Source: Rhododendron vialii (Eukaryota > Streptophyta > Magnoliopsida > Ericales > Ericaceae). From it: a stretch of 64,000 nucleotides of DNA. Under the pieces are notes generated by a model. The model saw only the letters and a program-made list of their open reading frames with translations, did not search any database and was not told where the DNA came from. Shown piece by piece: positions 26,042-38,339 of the stretch. Location of the stretch: the NCBI RefSeq assembly GCF_030253575.1, contig NC_080569.1:7941501-8005500 (forward strand), written 5' to 3'. Numbering within the stretch: the first letter of the stretch is position 1; the number at the start of each line of letters is the position of its first letter. A program made the translations under genes and the position numbers.

Positions 26042-27286
26042 GAATTTTAAATAGGTCTCTAGGCTGTTTGGGAGCCAAACTGTGGCTTCCCATTCTGCAT
26101 TTGGTGGGTTTTTTTTTCCGTTGGAAGCTGAATTGTGATGATAAGACATTATTGTCGTAATGCATTCTCAAAATTACACTTCAACAGAGGTGTAATTTGA
26201 GAATTAGCAATGGGGAAGCTTTTTCATTCTCATTTTGGATTGTCTTCCTTAATGCATAATCTACTTTGACCATCATCCTTTCAATTTTCAAACACTATTC
26301 TATTGCAAAATCTATTCTACAAATATCTATCAAACACTCTATCAGATTCATAATCCATTCTGGCCACAATCGAAAATTAAAATATTCCACCTTTTGCTCT
26401 TGCCAAAGTTTGCGTTTCATACTCATACAAAATATTCCACTTTTTCTTTTTCTTTTCTTGTCTTTGAAATAATGAGAATTATTAAACAAATAAGAAGTAG
26501 ACAAGCAATATAATCCAAGGCAATCAAACACCGGGGATGGAAGCAATATTCGAAAATAAAGCAAGATGTTGTGTCACGATTCCTCTTGTAGTAATTTTTG
26601 TATGTCAAGCAAAATGAGATCCATCAAATTTCATTTAAAGATTCAAGCTACTCATGTTTTTGGTCTCGAAACTTGTTGCTCTCTATAAATAAATATTGAT
26701 AGTATATATCGCAATTTGCATAAGCGAACTATATTTGGTTTGGAAAATATAATTGGTAAAACTATCAACGTCTGGGTCAACCTAATTTCTTTTATAGATG
26801 AGAATTATACATTAAAGTCCACAAAATGAACGGTTTATTGGGGGTTTTAAGCTTCAACGTCTTTAATTAGTCCAAATTCCCTGCCTCAGAAACATTTGTG
26901 GTTAGTTCTAATATACCACCTTGGAGCAATTTAACATTTGACAGTAGGGCTTCGAAGCACCTTTTGTCGTTTGGGCTTCCAACAATCAATCGCCCCCCTT
27001 TGCTCAACGACACGAACTTCAATTGGCCGGGATGGAGGCAGGATCTTTTGTGCCGAAAATTTTTGTGCCTCGAGAAATCTCTCACCACAGAGGCACAAGA
27101 ATGTTGAGACAGAGGAGATTGGACCCCATTCAGATGATGGGTCTTAGAACAAGACATGCAAATGTCAAGGTGGCCGTATAATTAAGTCTGGATCGACGAT
27201 GGAGGCCTTCGGCCCATCCCAGGGGTGGTCTCTCTCAAGCAAGTCCTTCTTTTGCCATAGTAGGACGTTGGTCGGTTAGACTCTTA
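26042..27286. other. intergenic, no gene seen
   Basis: 26890-27150 is less AT-rich and has short frames on both strands that I do not recognise. A small inverted repeat (TGTAATTT region near 26170-26200) is visible. Nothing else is supported. Confidence 0.5.
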
Positions 27287-27588
27287 GGCTTCATTCAGTT
27301 GCACGGAAAGTATGAGAAATGATAAAAAAAATTAATTTTTTTTTATAGTTTTCTATGTGTTCAATTATCATGAAAGTTGTAGGATTCATAGATTCAACTT
27401 TTCCATTAGGAAACACTTTCCTAAAAAATGGGTCTTGCCAAAATGAAATAATTCTTATTTTTCTGCAAAATTTATATCAAAAGAACACACACAGAAAAAT
27501 AAATTTCATTTTCCTTTACTTCACCTCACTTCACTTTTCATGGAAACCAATTTTCCACACACAACATTCCCAACAACTAAATGGAGCC
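27287..27588. mobile_element. Tourist-like (PIF/Harbinger) MITE
   Basis: The inverted ends GGCTTCATTCAGTTG and CAACTAAATGGAGCC are bounded by a direct TTA on both sides (27284-27286 and 27589-27591), as expected for PIF/Harbinger insertions. The element is 302 bp with no coding capacity. A decayed copy in the opposite orientation is at 52604-52884. Confidence 0.7.
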
Positions 27589-30008
27589 TTAATCACATGA
27601 TTCTTCAAAAGATTTTGCACTCTCGTTCTCAATCCTCACATTGCGCTGACGCTTTTAATCCTCGGTTTTGCGAATTTTAGTATGGGATGAAGCGTGAATT
27701 TGTTCACCCTCGCTAAAAGGGGAGACGCTATTGATCACGTGGATCCCACACTTTTTCACTAATCAAAGCGACAGTATTGTACACCCTCATTTCGGATTCA
27801 CTTGGGATGTGTTTCTATGACATTTTCACACTCGTTGTTGCTCCGGCTTGTGCACCCGTACGTAGATTGTGTAACTTAGGTTAGACAACCTAGTAGTTGT
27901 AGATACTAGTCCATCAGCTGAAACTTGGGACTTTCTTGTGCGATTACATGATTATTGGACCAACTACTCAAATCATGGTTTTATAAATATTAAAACAGTT
28001 TACATAAATTTTAATATTTATAAAATTTCTTGCAATTTCTCCACACACACAAACAAAAAAAATCATGGTTATTGGGCGCTTGATGTGTAGGAAGTTTACA
28101 ACAAAATACAAGAATTCTAGTTTCTAGATTTTGCTTTCAATGTCAAGCAGCAAATAATTTTACATTAATTCCAAGAGCTACGTTACCATTAAGGAACACA
28201 GATATTAAATTATATTAGGTTTGCAATAACTAAATCAAGTATACCCAACAAGTAGTGTGCAAGTACGGAACTAGGATTTTACTTTAGCAATGACGAAATG
28301 TATACTAAAAAATTTTAGTGGTGGCGAGACTATATAAGTTGGGCATAATTTTTTGTTTACATATAATAATTGTATTTTCTAAAATTCTTTTCGTGGCGAT
28401 CGCCGCATTAGACCCCCCCTGGTCCCATCCTTGGTAGTGTGGAAATATTGTATTAACAAGGAAAGAATTATATAATTAAAAACTAATAATCAATTCTTAC
28501 ATTTGAATGAAAATTGTAAAAAAAAAAAAAAAAACTGCGATCAACTTTTACGTCCGGCTTATAAATTTATCAGTTATGGCTGCATTAATTTGAAAATGCA
28601 ATATATTTCCATTTAGGCATTTACCAAACGTTTGATGCAGCATATACTGGTATTATTAAAGCCCGGCCCACCTCTTTAATTTATAGGTTGGAAATGGGGA
28701 AAATACTAGCAGAAAGGGACTGGCCGGGCAACACGAAAACATGCAATGCCCTATATCCTGCTGCTGCTATCTACTCCTTCTTTTACCTCATGAGATCGGC
28801 CAATTGCCATAAATAACCTAATTAAAGCGAAACACATCGATGATCTGATTCTGATGTGATATTGGATCGATGGTGGGGTTTGGAAGGAAATAATGTTGGA
28901 TATCAGTTGGGCAGCTTGGACACTATAACCCGGCCAATTACAGCATTGGAAAACGTGTAGGTCCTGAGAAAACCCATCTCCAATGGCCGGCCATTTTTGT
29001 ATAATAAGGAGTCAAAATTCATTTTTATAGTTTGCCACAGTTTTATTTGTTACAAATTTTATGACAAAAGTACTCAAATGTACTTTTATAAACCCATTAT
29101 TTGATCAGCTACCACTTGGGCCATTGGATCACACCCACATCAATATTTAATTACTCCAAAAGCCTTTGATCGCATCCCTTGGTGTTAAAGCTATTATTTA
29201 GTTGAAAAGTCATTTTCACATCCAAATAAATGGCGAAGCCAATTTTTGGCTCTAAAAAATGGCTCTATATTGGAGTGTAGAGAATTCGACTCCCTGATGG
29301 AGCTGTAGTAGTTGTAAAATTCCAATCCGCTTCAAAAGCTTTTCATTTATCACTCACTAGTCAACCCTTGACCATACCTTCCTCTAAATTCGGACAGTTT
29401 AATACTCCAATATGAATACCTGATCGAAAAGGCATTCTTTCTCCACATGATGACAATCAATTGTATAGGTCGGGTCAAGGACAAAATAATGGCACATTGT
29501 AAGTAAGCATCATGTGATATTCTTAGGCCTTGGCCCGGCCAGTCGATGCATACAGTTAATACATATCATATCATAGCAGAGAGAAAACTTATTCACAGAA
29601 GGACCGTGAATAAGTTGTTCACGTAGAACTCGCAATCTCACCTGTCCATTTTAGCAATCAACAACTGAGATATATTTTTAATCTTTAACCGGTAATAATA
29701 TATATCTATTACTGTTAATAGACTGTCTTTAATCTGAATCGTCCAAAACACTTTTAGTCGGCTGAGATTGGCCTCCGTAAATAAAGATTTTCCCATCATA
29801 GGAGTAATAATGTAATATATAAAGGTAAAATACAAACCGAAAACAAAAACAAAACTAGTAGCTTTACAAAACAAGACTGCACCTCCTTCCAAAGCACAAA
29901 CAGAGAAACCCCACCATAAAACAAAACAAATCTTCCCAGCTATTCTTCCAGAAACACCTTTCTTTACCTGTCTAATACTAGGCCACACCGCACACCGATC
30001 GATCACAA
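27589..30008. other. intergenic, no gene seen
   Basis: AT-rich. The stretch at 28260-28440 has ends resembling hAT termini (ACGGAACTAGG on the left, CCCATCCTTGGTAG on the right) and may be a small decayed hAT MITE. A pure A run lies at about 28520. The last few hundred bases are the probable 3' UTR of the zinc-finger gene. Confidence 0.4.
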
Positions 30009-31157
30009 TCAAACCGTGTACACAATCACAAAGCAAGGCAGCACAGCCCTCGGATTAAACACCAACAGCTCATCCTCCTCGTCCAATCTGACCACGATGC
30101 CGCGTTCTGTCCCAGGCCCCTTCCCCACCACCACCGAGTCGAACCCGGAGTCCTCTTTATCCACGTACCCGCCGTCGCACCCGACCCGGCCGGCGACCAC
30201 CCGGCACACGAGCATCGCCCGCTTCACGTGCATGAACCCGAACTCCTCCTCGATCTCCTCCGGGATCGCTGCGTGCGCCCTCCAGCTGGTGGACATCGTG
30301 GCGATCCCGTCCACCTTGTGCGAGAACCCCGACTTTATGATCCCGCACACGCTGCAGTACTGCTGGCCGCACACGCTGGAACTGCCGTTCCGCCCCAGGT
30401 CGCACAGGAACGTGGCGCAATGAAACCGCAGGAGCTCGTTGCCGTCGGCCACGCACCGCTCATCGCGTCTCCTGACAGCGGCCTTCAGTTTGACGCTCTC
30501 CCTGTACTCCTCGAACCGGGTCAGTATTTTCGGGCTGTTGTGGATCTTCAAGACCCTGAAAACGTTCGGGGTTTTGATCTTACCGGGCCAGCCCGTGTTG
30601 AATATGATCTGGACGATGTTCTTACCCGAATCCGAGTCGTGGAGCTCCGAAACAGCGTGTTTAACTGTTTGGTGGTGTTCGAGGAGGTTGGGTTTGAGGA
30701 AAATCTCGCCACAGGCCGGGCATGGGTAGATGTCGTTCCGGAGCGGGTAGAATTGTTGGTGGGATGAGATGTCGGATTCAGGTCGGGACGCGGTCAACGG
30801 CCGCTTAAGTGGAGGATCCGAGTCGAGAGAGTCGGGTGACAAAAGACAGACGAGGGAAGAGGACGGAGGTGGAGTAGTGGTGGCGGTGGAGGAATCCGGG
30901 TTCGGGTGGGTTCGGGTAGCGGTGGGCTTGTGGGTGAAGACGATGATGCGTTTGAGGAAGGACCAAGAGGAGGAGAGAGCTTTGGTGGTCTTGCGCTTGA
31001 GAGATGGAGAGGAGTGAGGGAGGAGAGATGCGTCGTCCTTTTGTTTCCTTGAGTGGTGGTGGAGGGGACTGGACGTGATGAAGAAGCAACCGAGGTGAAC
31101 GAGGAGGAGGAGGAGGAGAGAGATGAAGTTGTTGAAGAATGGTCGGAAGCTTGCCAT
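30009..31157 (-). CDS. C2H2-like zinc-finger protein with N-terminal membrane anchor
   Basis: A single exon encoding 382 aa. Residues 11-27 (FISLLLLLLVHLGCFFI) form a signal anchor or transmembrane segment. Residues 35-135 are basic and Ser/Pro-rich. One C2H2 finger follows: CPAC at 146-149, then His162 and His167. The remaining 200 residues (IVQIIFNTGW, RVLKIHN, GQQYCSVCGII, KSGF...HKVDGI) match the plant family annotated as C2H2-like zinc finger proteins (Arabidopsis At2g29660, At4g27240, At5g54630), some of which are described as PARP-fold-like; I infer that fold and see no proof of catalysis. The start is the ATG at 31157, just downstream of the (CT)n leader. A longer in-frame start at 31472 would translate two CT/GA repeats and is unlikely. 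DNA binding by a single finger in a membrane-anchored protein is uncertain. Confidence 0.85.
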   Translation of the reverse strand: MASFRPFFNNFISLLLLLLVHLGCFFITSSPLHHHSRKQKDDASLLPHSSPSLKRKTTKALSSSWSFLKRIIVFTHKPTATRTHPNPDSSTATTTPPPSSSLVCLLSPDSLDSDPPLKRPLTASRPESDISSHQQFYPLRNDIYPCPACGEIFLKPNLLEHHQTVKHAVSELHDSDSGKNIVQIIFNTGWPGKIKTPNVFRVLKIHNSPKILTRFEEYRESVKLKAAVRRRDERCVADGNELLRFHCATFLCDLGRNGSSSVCGQQYCSVCGIIKSGFSHKVDGIATMSTSWRAHAAIPEEIEEEFGFMHVKRAMLVCRVVAGRVGCDGGYVDKEDSGFDSVVVGKGPGTERGIVVRLDEEDELLVFNPRAVLPCFVIVYTV

Positions 31158-31195
31158 TATTGTGGATGATTGAAGTCCGTTAACGGCAATGCCAT

Positions 31196-31200
<5 letters not shown>

Positions 31201-31235
<35 letters not shown>
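31201..31235 (-). repeat. (CT)n in zinc-finger gene leader
   Basis: GA on the plus strand, so CT in the sense of the minus-strand gene, about 44 nt before its ATG at 31157. A second tract of opposite phase (CT on the plus strand) lies at 31401-31424. Confidence 0.85.
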
Positions 31236-31237
<2 letters not shown>

Positions 31238-31391
31238 TGTGATGGTAGTACTTAGTAGAAAGAAGAAAGAGGTTAGAGAGGGGAAGGCAGTGGAAAGGAA
31301 AGGAAGAATGTAAAGGAGAAATTAGGTAGGGACCAGTTTGGAGGAGTAAAGCCATGGGGAGGGAGGTGGAAAGGAAAGGTTCTTCATGGCA

Positions 31392-31429
<38 letters not shown>

Positions 31430-31700
31430 CATAGATCGGCCCTGTAAAGGAGAGAACGGTTAATTTGGCCAATTATGGAGTACCGTTGGTGTGAGATCCC
31501 ACCATTCCACATCGAGAATTAGGAAACATGTGTGGTATACAAGGATTCGTGAACCACTGATGTATAACACATGGTTAATATTTTGAGTCACATGATTAAG
31601 ATTAAGGGTTATAAGCAGGTGGTATCATCATGTGGTATTCCTCGCAAATAAAATATCGTCATCACGTAATGTGCGTCACTCCCAATGAGAATAAATGATA

Positions 31701-31972
31701 CTCCCTCCGTCCCTTTTTAAGTGTCCTGCTTCGTAATTCCAACTTATTAAAAAGACATCATCATTATACCTTTCACATCAACTTTTTTCTCCACTTTCCC
31801 TACTTATCCATCATCATTACACTTTTACTCACTTACTTTTTAAAATGAAATCTACTTTTAGGGACAAAATAGACAATTCACCAACTTTTACCTCACTAAC
31901 TTTACAAAATGGACACTTATTAAGGGACAACCCAAAATGGAATACCGGACTATAAATAAGGGACGGAGGGAG
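31701..31972. mobile_element. Stowaway (Tc1/mariner) MITE
   Basis: Clean terminal inverted repeats CTCCCTCCGTCCC and GGGACGGAGGGAG, with TA target duplications at 31699-31700 and 31973-31974. 272 bp, non-coding. It lies 0.5 kb upstream of the zinc-finger gene. Confidence 0.9.
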
Positions 31973-32190
31973 TAGTATCCTACCGCAAAATTTGTTGTTA
32001 CATAAAATATTGAAGTATCATGTAGGCAACGCCACTTTGTACTCTTGGAGTGCTGAATAATTACTCGGTTAATTTTATTAGTAGTCCTCAAATTAATGTA
32101 GACGAATCCAATAACTTGATGCAAAGATTTCTGCCTACATCATGGCTTTATAGTTAGGATTTTTTTTCCCTTTTGTTATGTCTTGATTTT

Positions 32191-32322
32191 GGGAAAATCA
32201 TAGCCAATGACGTATTTTGATAATTAATACCCGTCAAGGACATTTTCAACATTAACAAATGTTCTCAGCATGTCCTTGACGAATATTATTTATCAAAACA
32301 CGCCCTGAGTCATCATTTTCCC
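32191..32322. mobile_element. MITE, single-unit copy, MULE-like target site
   Basis: The ends are GGGAAAAT and ATTTTCCC. The interior (CCAATGACGTATTTTGATAA, CATTAACAAATGTTCT) matches the dimer at 10657-10858. Flanks CTTGATTTT (32182-32190) and CTCGATTTT (32323-32331) agree at eight of nine bases, which suggests a 9-bp target duplication of the Mutator-like kind. Confidence 0.65.
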
Positions 32323-33612
32323 CTCGATTTTTTTTCCTTCTTAGACAACGGACAAGCTAGCTAGATCATGAATCCGTGCATGCAACTCGAGTAATGTTGT
32401 TGTTCGTTCCGCGAGGGGTAAATTAGTTCTAACTCAGTTACTTGATCAGCTCGATCCGCGCGTTGACAAACAACTTGTTCAGTGAGTACGTAAAATAAAG
32501 TTTCATTTAGGTTCTAAAGTTTGTTAAGTTTATAAACTTCAAGTCAATAAACAATTTATATCTTCGGATTGACCCTGACAAAAAATTATTCGAGATCATA
32601 TTGATTGGGAATTGAAGCAAATTGAATTGATTATCTTCATTTAATTAAATTAATCCCTTTATCTCAAGTCAATTGGACTAACTACTTAAAAGGATAATGT
32701 CAATCGGGATGAAGGGACAACGTATGGTACATATGACCGCTTGATGTGGATATTTGAAATGCATTAGATGTATACTTTCCTACAACATATAGTATTTGAT
32801 ATCATAATCGTCGGAAGTTTGGGTGCAAACCTCGTTGGAATATTTTTTTTCTCGTTGTGTTGGTTTTCCTCTTGTCCTTTTAATCTTTTGCATCTATTAC
32901 ATTTGATTAATAAAATATCTTTGTATGTCGTTCAGAAAAAAAATAATTGTCTACCCTGATACCGTCGGAATATTATTATTAGTGTAAATCACCAACTAAT
33001 CCAACTCACCCAAAAACTCAGCGTAACTTTGTTATTCTACATTCTCAATAAATACATCATTGTTAAAATTGTGCATAAACCTTTTTTTTTTTTTGGATAA
33101 TGGAAGAATAGTCCTACAGTCAAACCATTAAATGAACTAGACTGCACTAGAAGTTGTCATCTTCTCAAGGGGTATCCAATGCCTGCACCTTCTGCTCATT
33201 TCCCCTTCTTCTTCTTTTTTTCTTATTTTGTTGCATCGTGTAAGAAGATAAAGAAATATATGATTTAATTTGTCCAATTCTCCATTTGTTCTTCAATCCT
33301 CATCAACAACCAAACTTATAGAAATAGGATTTGAAATTGTTTAATTAAACCGGCCAGCACAGCTAGCACACACCTCTGCATGTACTGCTTGGAGGGTATC
33401 AATATCCTATACAAATGTGTTGAGCCCTTGAAATTTTCTAAATCCAGAATCCTAAATTCCTAGAATTTTAACTTTTTTTATTTGTTAAAAGGGGTGGGAG
33501 GGAAACATGGGTCCAAATCCGGAGGAGAGAGAGTGCGCGGGAACATGGGTTTAGCCGAGTCCTGACTAAAGGGAAGGAAAAATTATTCAATTCTCTTGGG
33601 ACGCCGTTATGG
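32323..33612. other. intergenic, possible LINE tail
   Basis: The run TTGATTAATAAAATATC, then TTCAG and an A run (to about 32943) looks like the 3' end of a plant LINE, but no coding part is present. Otherwise AT-rich with nothing recognised. Confidence 0.3.
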
Positions 33613-33711
33613 GATGCCCCGAACTCTTTTTCTACTATACATTTGCGTGGTCTCCACCAAAAAATGTGTGAAACCCACACAAATGTGTGGTAGATGAGAG
33701 TTTGGGGCACT
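33613..33711. repeat. short hairpin MITE
   Basis: Inverted arms GATGCCCCGAACTCTTTTTC and GATGAGAGTTTGGGGCAC, with further pairing through CATTTGCGTGG and CCACACAAATG, make a hairpin of about 100 bp. A copy of TGCCCCGTGCATTGAAC is repeated immediately to the right. Confidence 0.5.
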
Positions 33712-34759
33712 CTACGTGGTGCCCCGTGCATTGAACTGCCCCGTGCATTGAACGGGACACGGCACTTGTATAGGGATATAGACATGTGGTCTTGTCTATG
33801 GTATTTGTCCGTTTCTATATTTGTCTATAATATTTGTCTCTTTGATATATAGCCACATACATGATTGTGACAAGGTTATTTTTCAGTTTTGAGATCATTC
33901 TCTCTTTATAGTATTTGACCATTTACTATTCCAAAAGACACATGCTGTCTGATCGTTTGGTTACCTACATTGCATTTACCTCATTCTTTAACTAATAGAA
34001 TATGAAATTGATTTACACCTTTTTTTTTTTTTTTCCTTTAGCACCTGAATTTTACTAAACAATCCCTGAAACAATACAGTTTTTTTAAGTTGCAGGGACT
34101 GCATGCTTGGTGAATACATGTGCTAAAGGACAAAAAAGTAAGTGTGCGCGTCAAAGAGGATAGTGTGTAAATCAATTTTCATAGAATATATGCTAATCAA
34201 TTTCCACTATGTCAAAAATCTATGTACCTTTGTGCTGAGAAATTTTTCGACCATTATATTTAAAATATAAAAGAAAAAATCACACACAATCGATCCAACA
34301 GCCAAGTAATTCCTTGGCACAAGGCACAGGAATTTTCGAGACCGAGGGAATCGAAACCCTGGCTTCGTTTCTCCAACATTCATCAACTTTTGAAACTTTT
34401 TCTTCTGTTACGTTAACAGAAAACTTATTACTACTAATATTATGTTTGCAATTTCAATGCCCCCACCAAAGCAGAAAGCTGCCGACAGTGTCTTAGTTTA
34501 ACTAGTAGTTGTAATTACGATGATGATGTTGCGTCGATGACAACGCTGATAATCGATGATTCCTTTGATCTGCTTTCCTGGGTGGGGTGCCACGGTCAAA
34601 ACTGGTAGTACTGACATTTATGGCCATATTCTATAGAATCGACAAAATTAGTATTCCAGTATTTGTTAGGCCCTGTCTGTATGAATGTAAAATATTTTAC
34701 TCATTTTTTATTGTTTTGTGGGAAAAACAGTGTAAAATATATTTTAAAATAAAACGTTT
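33712..34759. other. intergenic, no gene seen
   Basis: AT-rich sequence with short unrecognised frames only. Confidence 0.5.
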
Positions 34760-35214
34760 TACTCTTTTCATTTTAAATTTTTTGTTCGGTCCGCAAAACG
34801 GAGTGTTAAAAATAATACAATTTTTTTTAAGAAAAAATCAAATTTTTTTCACAAATTAAATGTACTCGTTGATATCTAGTAAGTTGTTGAAAAACTTTTG
34901 ATTTTTTCTTACAAAAATTGTACTCCCTCCGTCCCAAAATAGATGACAATTTTTGAAACTCGTGTCATTTTTTATCGCTTATATCTTTCAATCTATAATA
35001 TTTTTCATGAGTTTGAAAACTTTGTATAATAGAACTAATTAAGAACTATTAAACAAGATTCATATTGCATATATTTTGAGATCCATATTGAAAGATATAG
35101 GTAATTGAAATTGGCACAGATATCAAAAATTGACATCCAATTTGGGACGGAGAGAGTATTATTTTTAACACTCCGTTTTACGGACCAGGCAAAAAATTTG
35201 GGACGGAGGGAGTA
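34760..35214. mobile_element. nested Stowaway-type MITEs
   Basis: The inner element at 34923-35156 has CTCCCTCCGTCCC and GGGACGGAGAGAG ends and TA flanks. It splits an outer fold-back whose arms pair across it: TTCGGTCCGCAAAACGGAGT on the left against CACTCCGTTTTACGGACC on the right. The outer right end is GGGACGGAGGGAG (35212); its left terminus has decayed. The inner insertion is therefore younger than the outer one. Confidence 0.75.
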
Positions 35215-35219
35215 CCTTA

Positions 35220-35567
35220 GAGCAAGTTTATCAATTGTTAGGTAAAAATACTAGTAAACAGTGTACTTTTTCATTTTATCTACTCATATCTCTTTCAACA
35301 CTACACCAATACTATCTATTTAACTTATATATTCTCTATTAAAATATTATTACTTTTATTTTATTTTGCTTTTCTGGGGAGAGGGGAGAGAACAATTAAT
35401 AAAATAATATACATATGGTGAATAGTTCTTAGGTATATTTACCTAAGCACTATTCATAAATGGGTTTTACCTGAGCCTTTACATAATCTGGAGTAATGCT
35501 CATTTGAAGGTTTTGCTTAGGTAAAATAGTTTTTTAGCTATTTTACCTCAACTGATAAAGTTGCTCT
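35220..35567. repeat. MITE with GAGCA ends
   Basis: Ends GAGCAAGTTTATCA and TGATAAAGTTGCTC are inverted repeats of one another. Phrases in the interior (ACTATCTATTT, AATAGTTCTTAGG, TTCATAAATGG) match the element in the TPR intron. It abuts the nested Stowaway pair. Confidence 0.6.
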
Positions 35568-37031
35568 TATATGACTGAAAATATTTGTTTCCTCTCAAAT
35601 TTTCCATAAGTTATTTTTATCTTTTTAGACGTCGGCCTTTTCTCTCGTTTTCTTTAATTTGGAGCCTGGACCCCCTATAGAGATCTAACAGATGTGCACA
35701 TGTATGTATATGTATATTTTTCCTAATTTAAACCATTCGGGTCAAATTACGAACATCTTTACTACTAGGTCGATTGTGTTCTTTGATATAGCATAGAACT
35801 GCTATTATTCGAATTTCCGATCTTATCCACACACACAAAAAAAAAAAAAAAAGAACTGCAATTATCATCAAATCTAGCTCTATGGAACCACAACCAAGGG
35901 AGTTGACATGTCGTAGTCATTCATTCATTAATTTTGAATTTAAGAATTCCTCGGATTGATAATTTCTAGTAGCTTCGCTGAATAGTTGTCTAACTCTGTT
36001 AAAGATTAAAATCGCACCGTTGAGCATTTTATGTGGAATAGGTAAAATCAAGTTCTTTTCACATCAATTTATTTATCCCTAATTTTGTTTAGGATTATGC
36101 ATCAACAAGTTATATTAAGTGACCTAATAGTCTATCGACCTATAAAATAAATTCCTTTATGATATGTTTTTTTTTTTAAAAAGAAAGTCAATAGCGTTAG
36201 CTATAGGTAGTGATGCTTTTTACCCTCAATCAAATGCATGAGAGTTTTGAACCCCATTATCATATTTGATCTGATCCTTTAAAAATCTTGAGACGTTAGT
36301 CAATAATATAGCGCTTCTCTACATAAAAATACAAAGCCGAAAGATGTGAAGGGAGTAACATTTGGTTACATTATCTTGGAAATTGCCAAAGTTAAACGAT
36401 TAGATCAAGGGGCAAACAATCCATCATTTAAATTCAGGAAGTATAGTTGGGAATGATATTGCCTTTACAAAGCCCCCATCATAATTTTATCGTTTCTCTG
36501 CAGGCAAGTCTCAATAGGGGGACCCTTGGGTATATTTCTTGGCGACCGAAGAAGACTAAGAGTAGGTTTGGATTAAAAAGTTAGGTGACTTTTTTTTTTT
36601 GCATATATTTGTTTGTTTCGCTTTAAACTTTTGTGACTTATTGATTTGTTTCATCAAGAGAAATCGAAAAAGTAAAAAATATGATTGAAACTCATAATTT
36701 TTTAAATAAAGACAAAAATAAGTCAAAAATACAACTTATTATACTTATTTTTGTCTATTTTAAAAATTTTACGACTTTCGATCAAAATTTTATACTTTTC
36801 CAATTCCTCTCGCTGAGACGAATCAATAAATTACAAAAATTTGAAGCAAAACTAACTAATGCAAATTTTTTTAAATAAAAACAAAAATAAATTACTGTTT
36901 AACTTTTAAAACCAAATTCACCTTAAATAGGCTTTTCGGCTTGAAAAAGATAAAATAGAAAATTAGAGGTTGCCCCCGTTTTTTAGCCTCGGTTTGAAAT
37001 CAATCCTGAAATATTTTCCGAACCAGAAATC
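35568..37031. other. intergenic, no gene seen
   Basis: AT-rich with homopolymer A/T runs. No gene or complete repeat recognised. Confidence 0.5.
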
Positions 37032-37422
37032 CTATTGGTACCGACGGGTACCATAGGGAAAATGTACCGACGGCCACCGGACGGCCGTCTCCGGCCACCG
37101 GACGGCCGATCCGAGCCGTCCAAAAATTTTAAAAAATAAAATCGAGTGGGCCTAGGCGAGAATCAATGGCATCCGAGGTGTGTAGGGTACTTGATCCGAG
37201 CACCCATTTTTCGTGTATATTTGTATATACGTGTATATACACGAAAAAGGGGTGCTCGGATCAAGTACTCTACACACCTCGGATGCCATTGATTCCCGCG
37301 TAGGCCCACTCGGTTTTATTTTTTAAAATTTTTGGACGGCTCGGATCGGCCGTCCGGTGGCCGGAGACGGCCGTCCGGTGGCCGTCGGTACATTTTCCCT
37401 ATGGTACCGTCGGTACCAATAG
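37032..37422. repeat. near-perfect 391-bp palindrome
   Basis: Two arms of about 190 bp are almost exact reverse complements, from CTATTGGTACCGAC at the left end to GTCGGTACCAATAG at the right, meeting near 37225 at GTATATACGTGTATATAC. The arms hold GC-rich GGCCACCGGACGGCCG blocks. A copy lacking most of the right arm is at 50140-50363. It is probably a MITE; near identity of the arms implies recent insertion or arm conversion. Confidence 0.85.
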
Positions 37423-38339
37423 CACTACTCTTTCCGAACCTAGATAGGCTCGGGTATATTGGTTCATGACTTTTGTGCCCCTCACCCTCACACTTTCGCT
37501 TTCTCTCTCAAACTACACCCACCAGCCACGAAGCCTCCAGTGGCGAGTTGGACGACGACGAGTTGGACGAGGATTACGAAGAAGCATGACCAGTGGTTAG
37601 TGACGAAGAATACTTCCACCGCCGCCGCCTTCGCCGTCGCGCCACCCGGCTTCCACCACCTCTTCACCACCAGCTACCAACACCTTCGATCGCTGCCACC
37701 ACCGGCGACGCTGGTGCGGACGATGATGATGTTGACGCCGTCCTCATTGATCTGCATTCTCCACTAATTTTCGTCGTGGTGATGGCGGCGGCAGTGATGC
37801 TCTCTTCCCGGCATCGAAGAGCGCTGTATCGGCAAAATCGGTTTTATCGTGTATCATCTTCACCGCTACCTCATGTTCTGAATTTGCCTCTTCAAGCTCT
37901 TGACGCCAAATGCCCTTGCCGCTGCCAGCTGCCCATCAACTGGAGCTACATCACCTACAAAGAACCAACAAACCGTCAAAGACTAGTCAGAGTTCCAAAT
38001 TCAAATTGCTTACACCAAAGGTAATTAATTTGCAGAGGATTTATACAATTACAAGAAGTGGAAATCAGGATTTGTGTTTGACATATCGCAATTCGGCTAT
38101 GTGAAGTGCATATCTGAAATCTGTGAACTAGGCAGTTACGTGGACAATTGAATTGTAATCAATGTATATAGCGAGGCTTTAGCGCACATAAAGCTAACTA
38201 AAAATTTAATTCTAAATCAATTTATTACCTATGTGAATTATTACTTTTTTACTTTGATTAATTTTTTAAAACATGGCGATGAGAACATTTATAACTATAT
38301 TTGATTTTGATTATCTTTTTTTGTTTTTGTTCAATTTTT
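37423..38339. other. GC-rich block with open frames, doubtful gene
   Basis: 37490-37800 is GC-rich and codon-like. Overlapping frames reach about 100 and 143 codons on the plus strand, but the composition is Ala/Pro/Arg/His-rich in all frames and I recognise no domain. It may be a decayed gene piece lying between two repeats. Confidence 0.25.

Noticed and set aside
31158-31472. 105-residue N-terminal extension of the zinc-finger protein
   Set aside because: It would translate two CT/GA microsatellites as Arg-Glu and Leu-Ser runs. The hydrophobic anchor directly after Met at 31157 is a better start.
37459-38024. Two overlapping plus-strand frames of 102 and 143 codons
   Set aside because: Low-complexity Ala/Pro/Arg composition, no recognisable domain and no splice partners; wedged between repeats. 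Kept only as a doubtful block.
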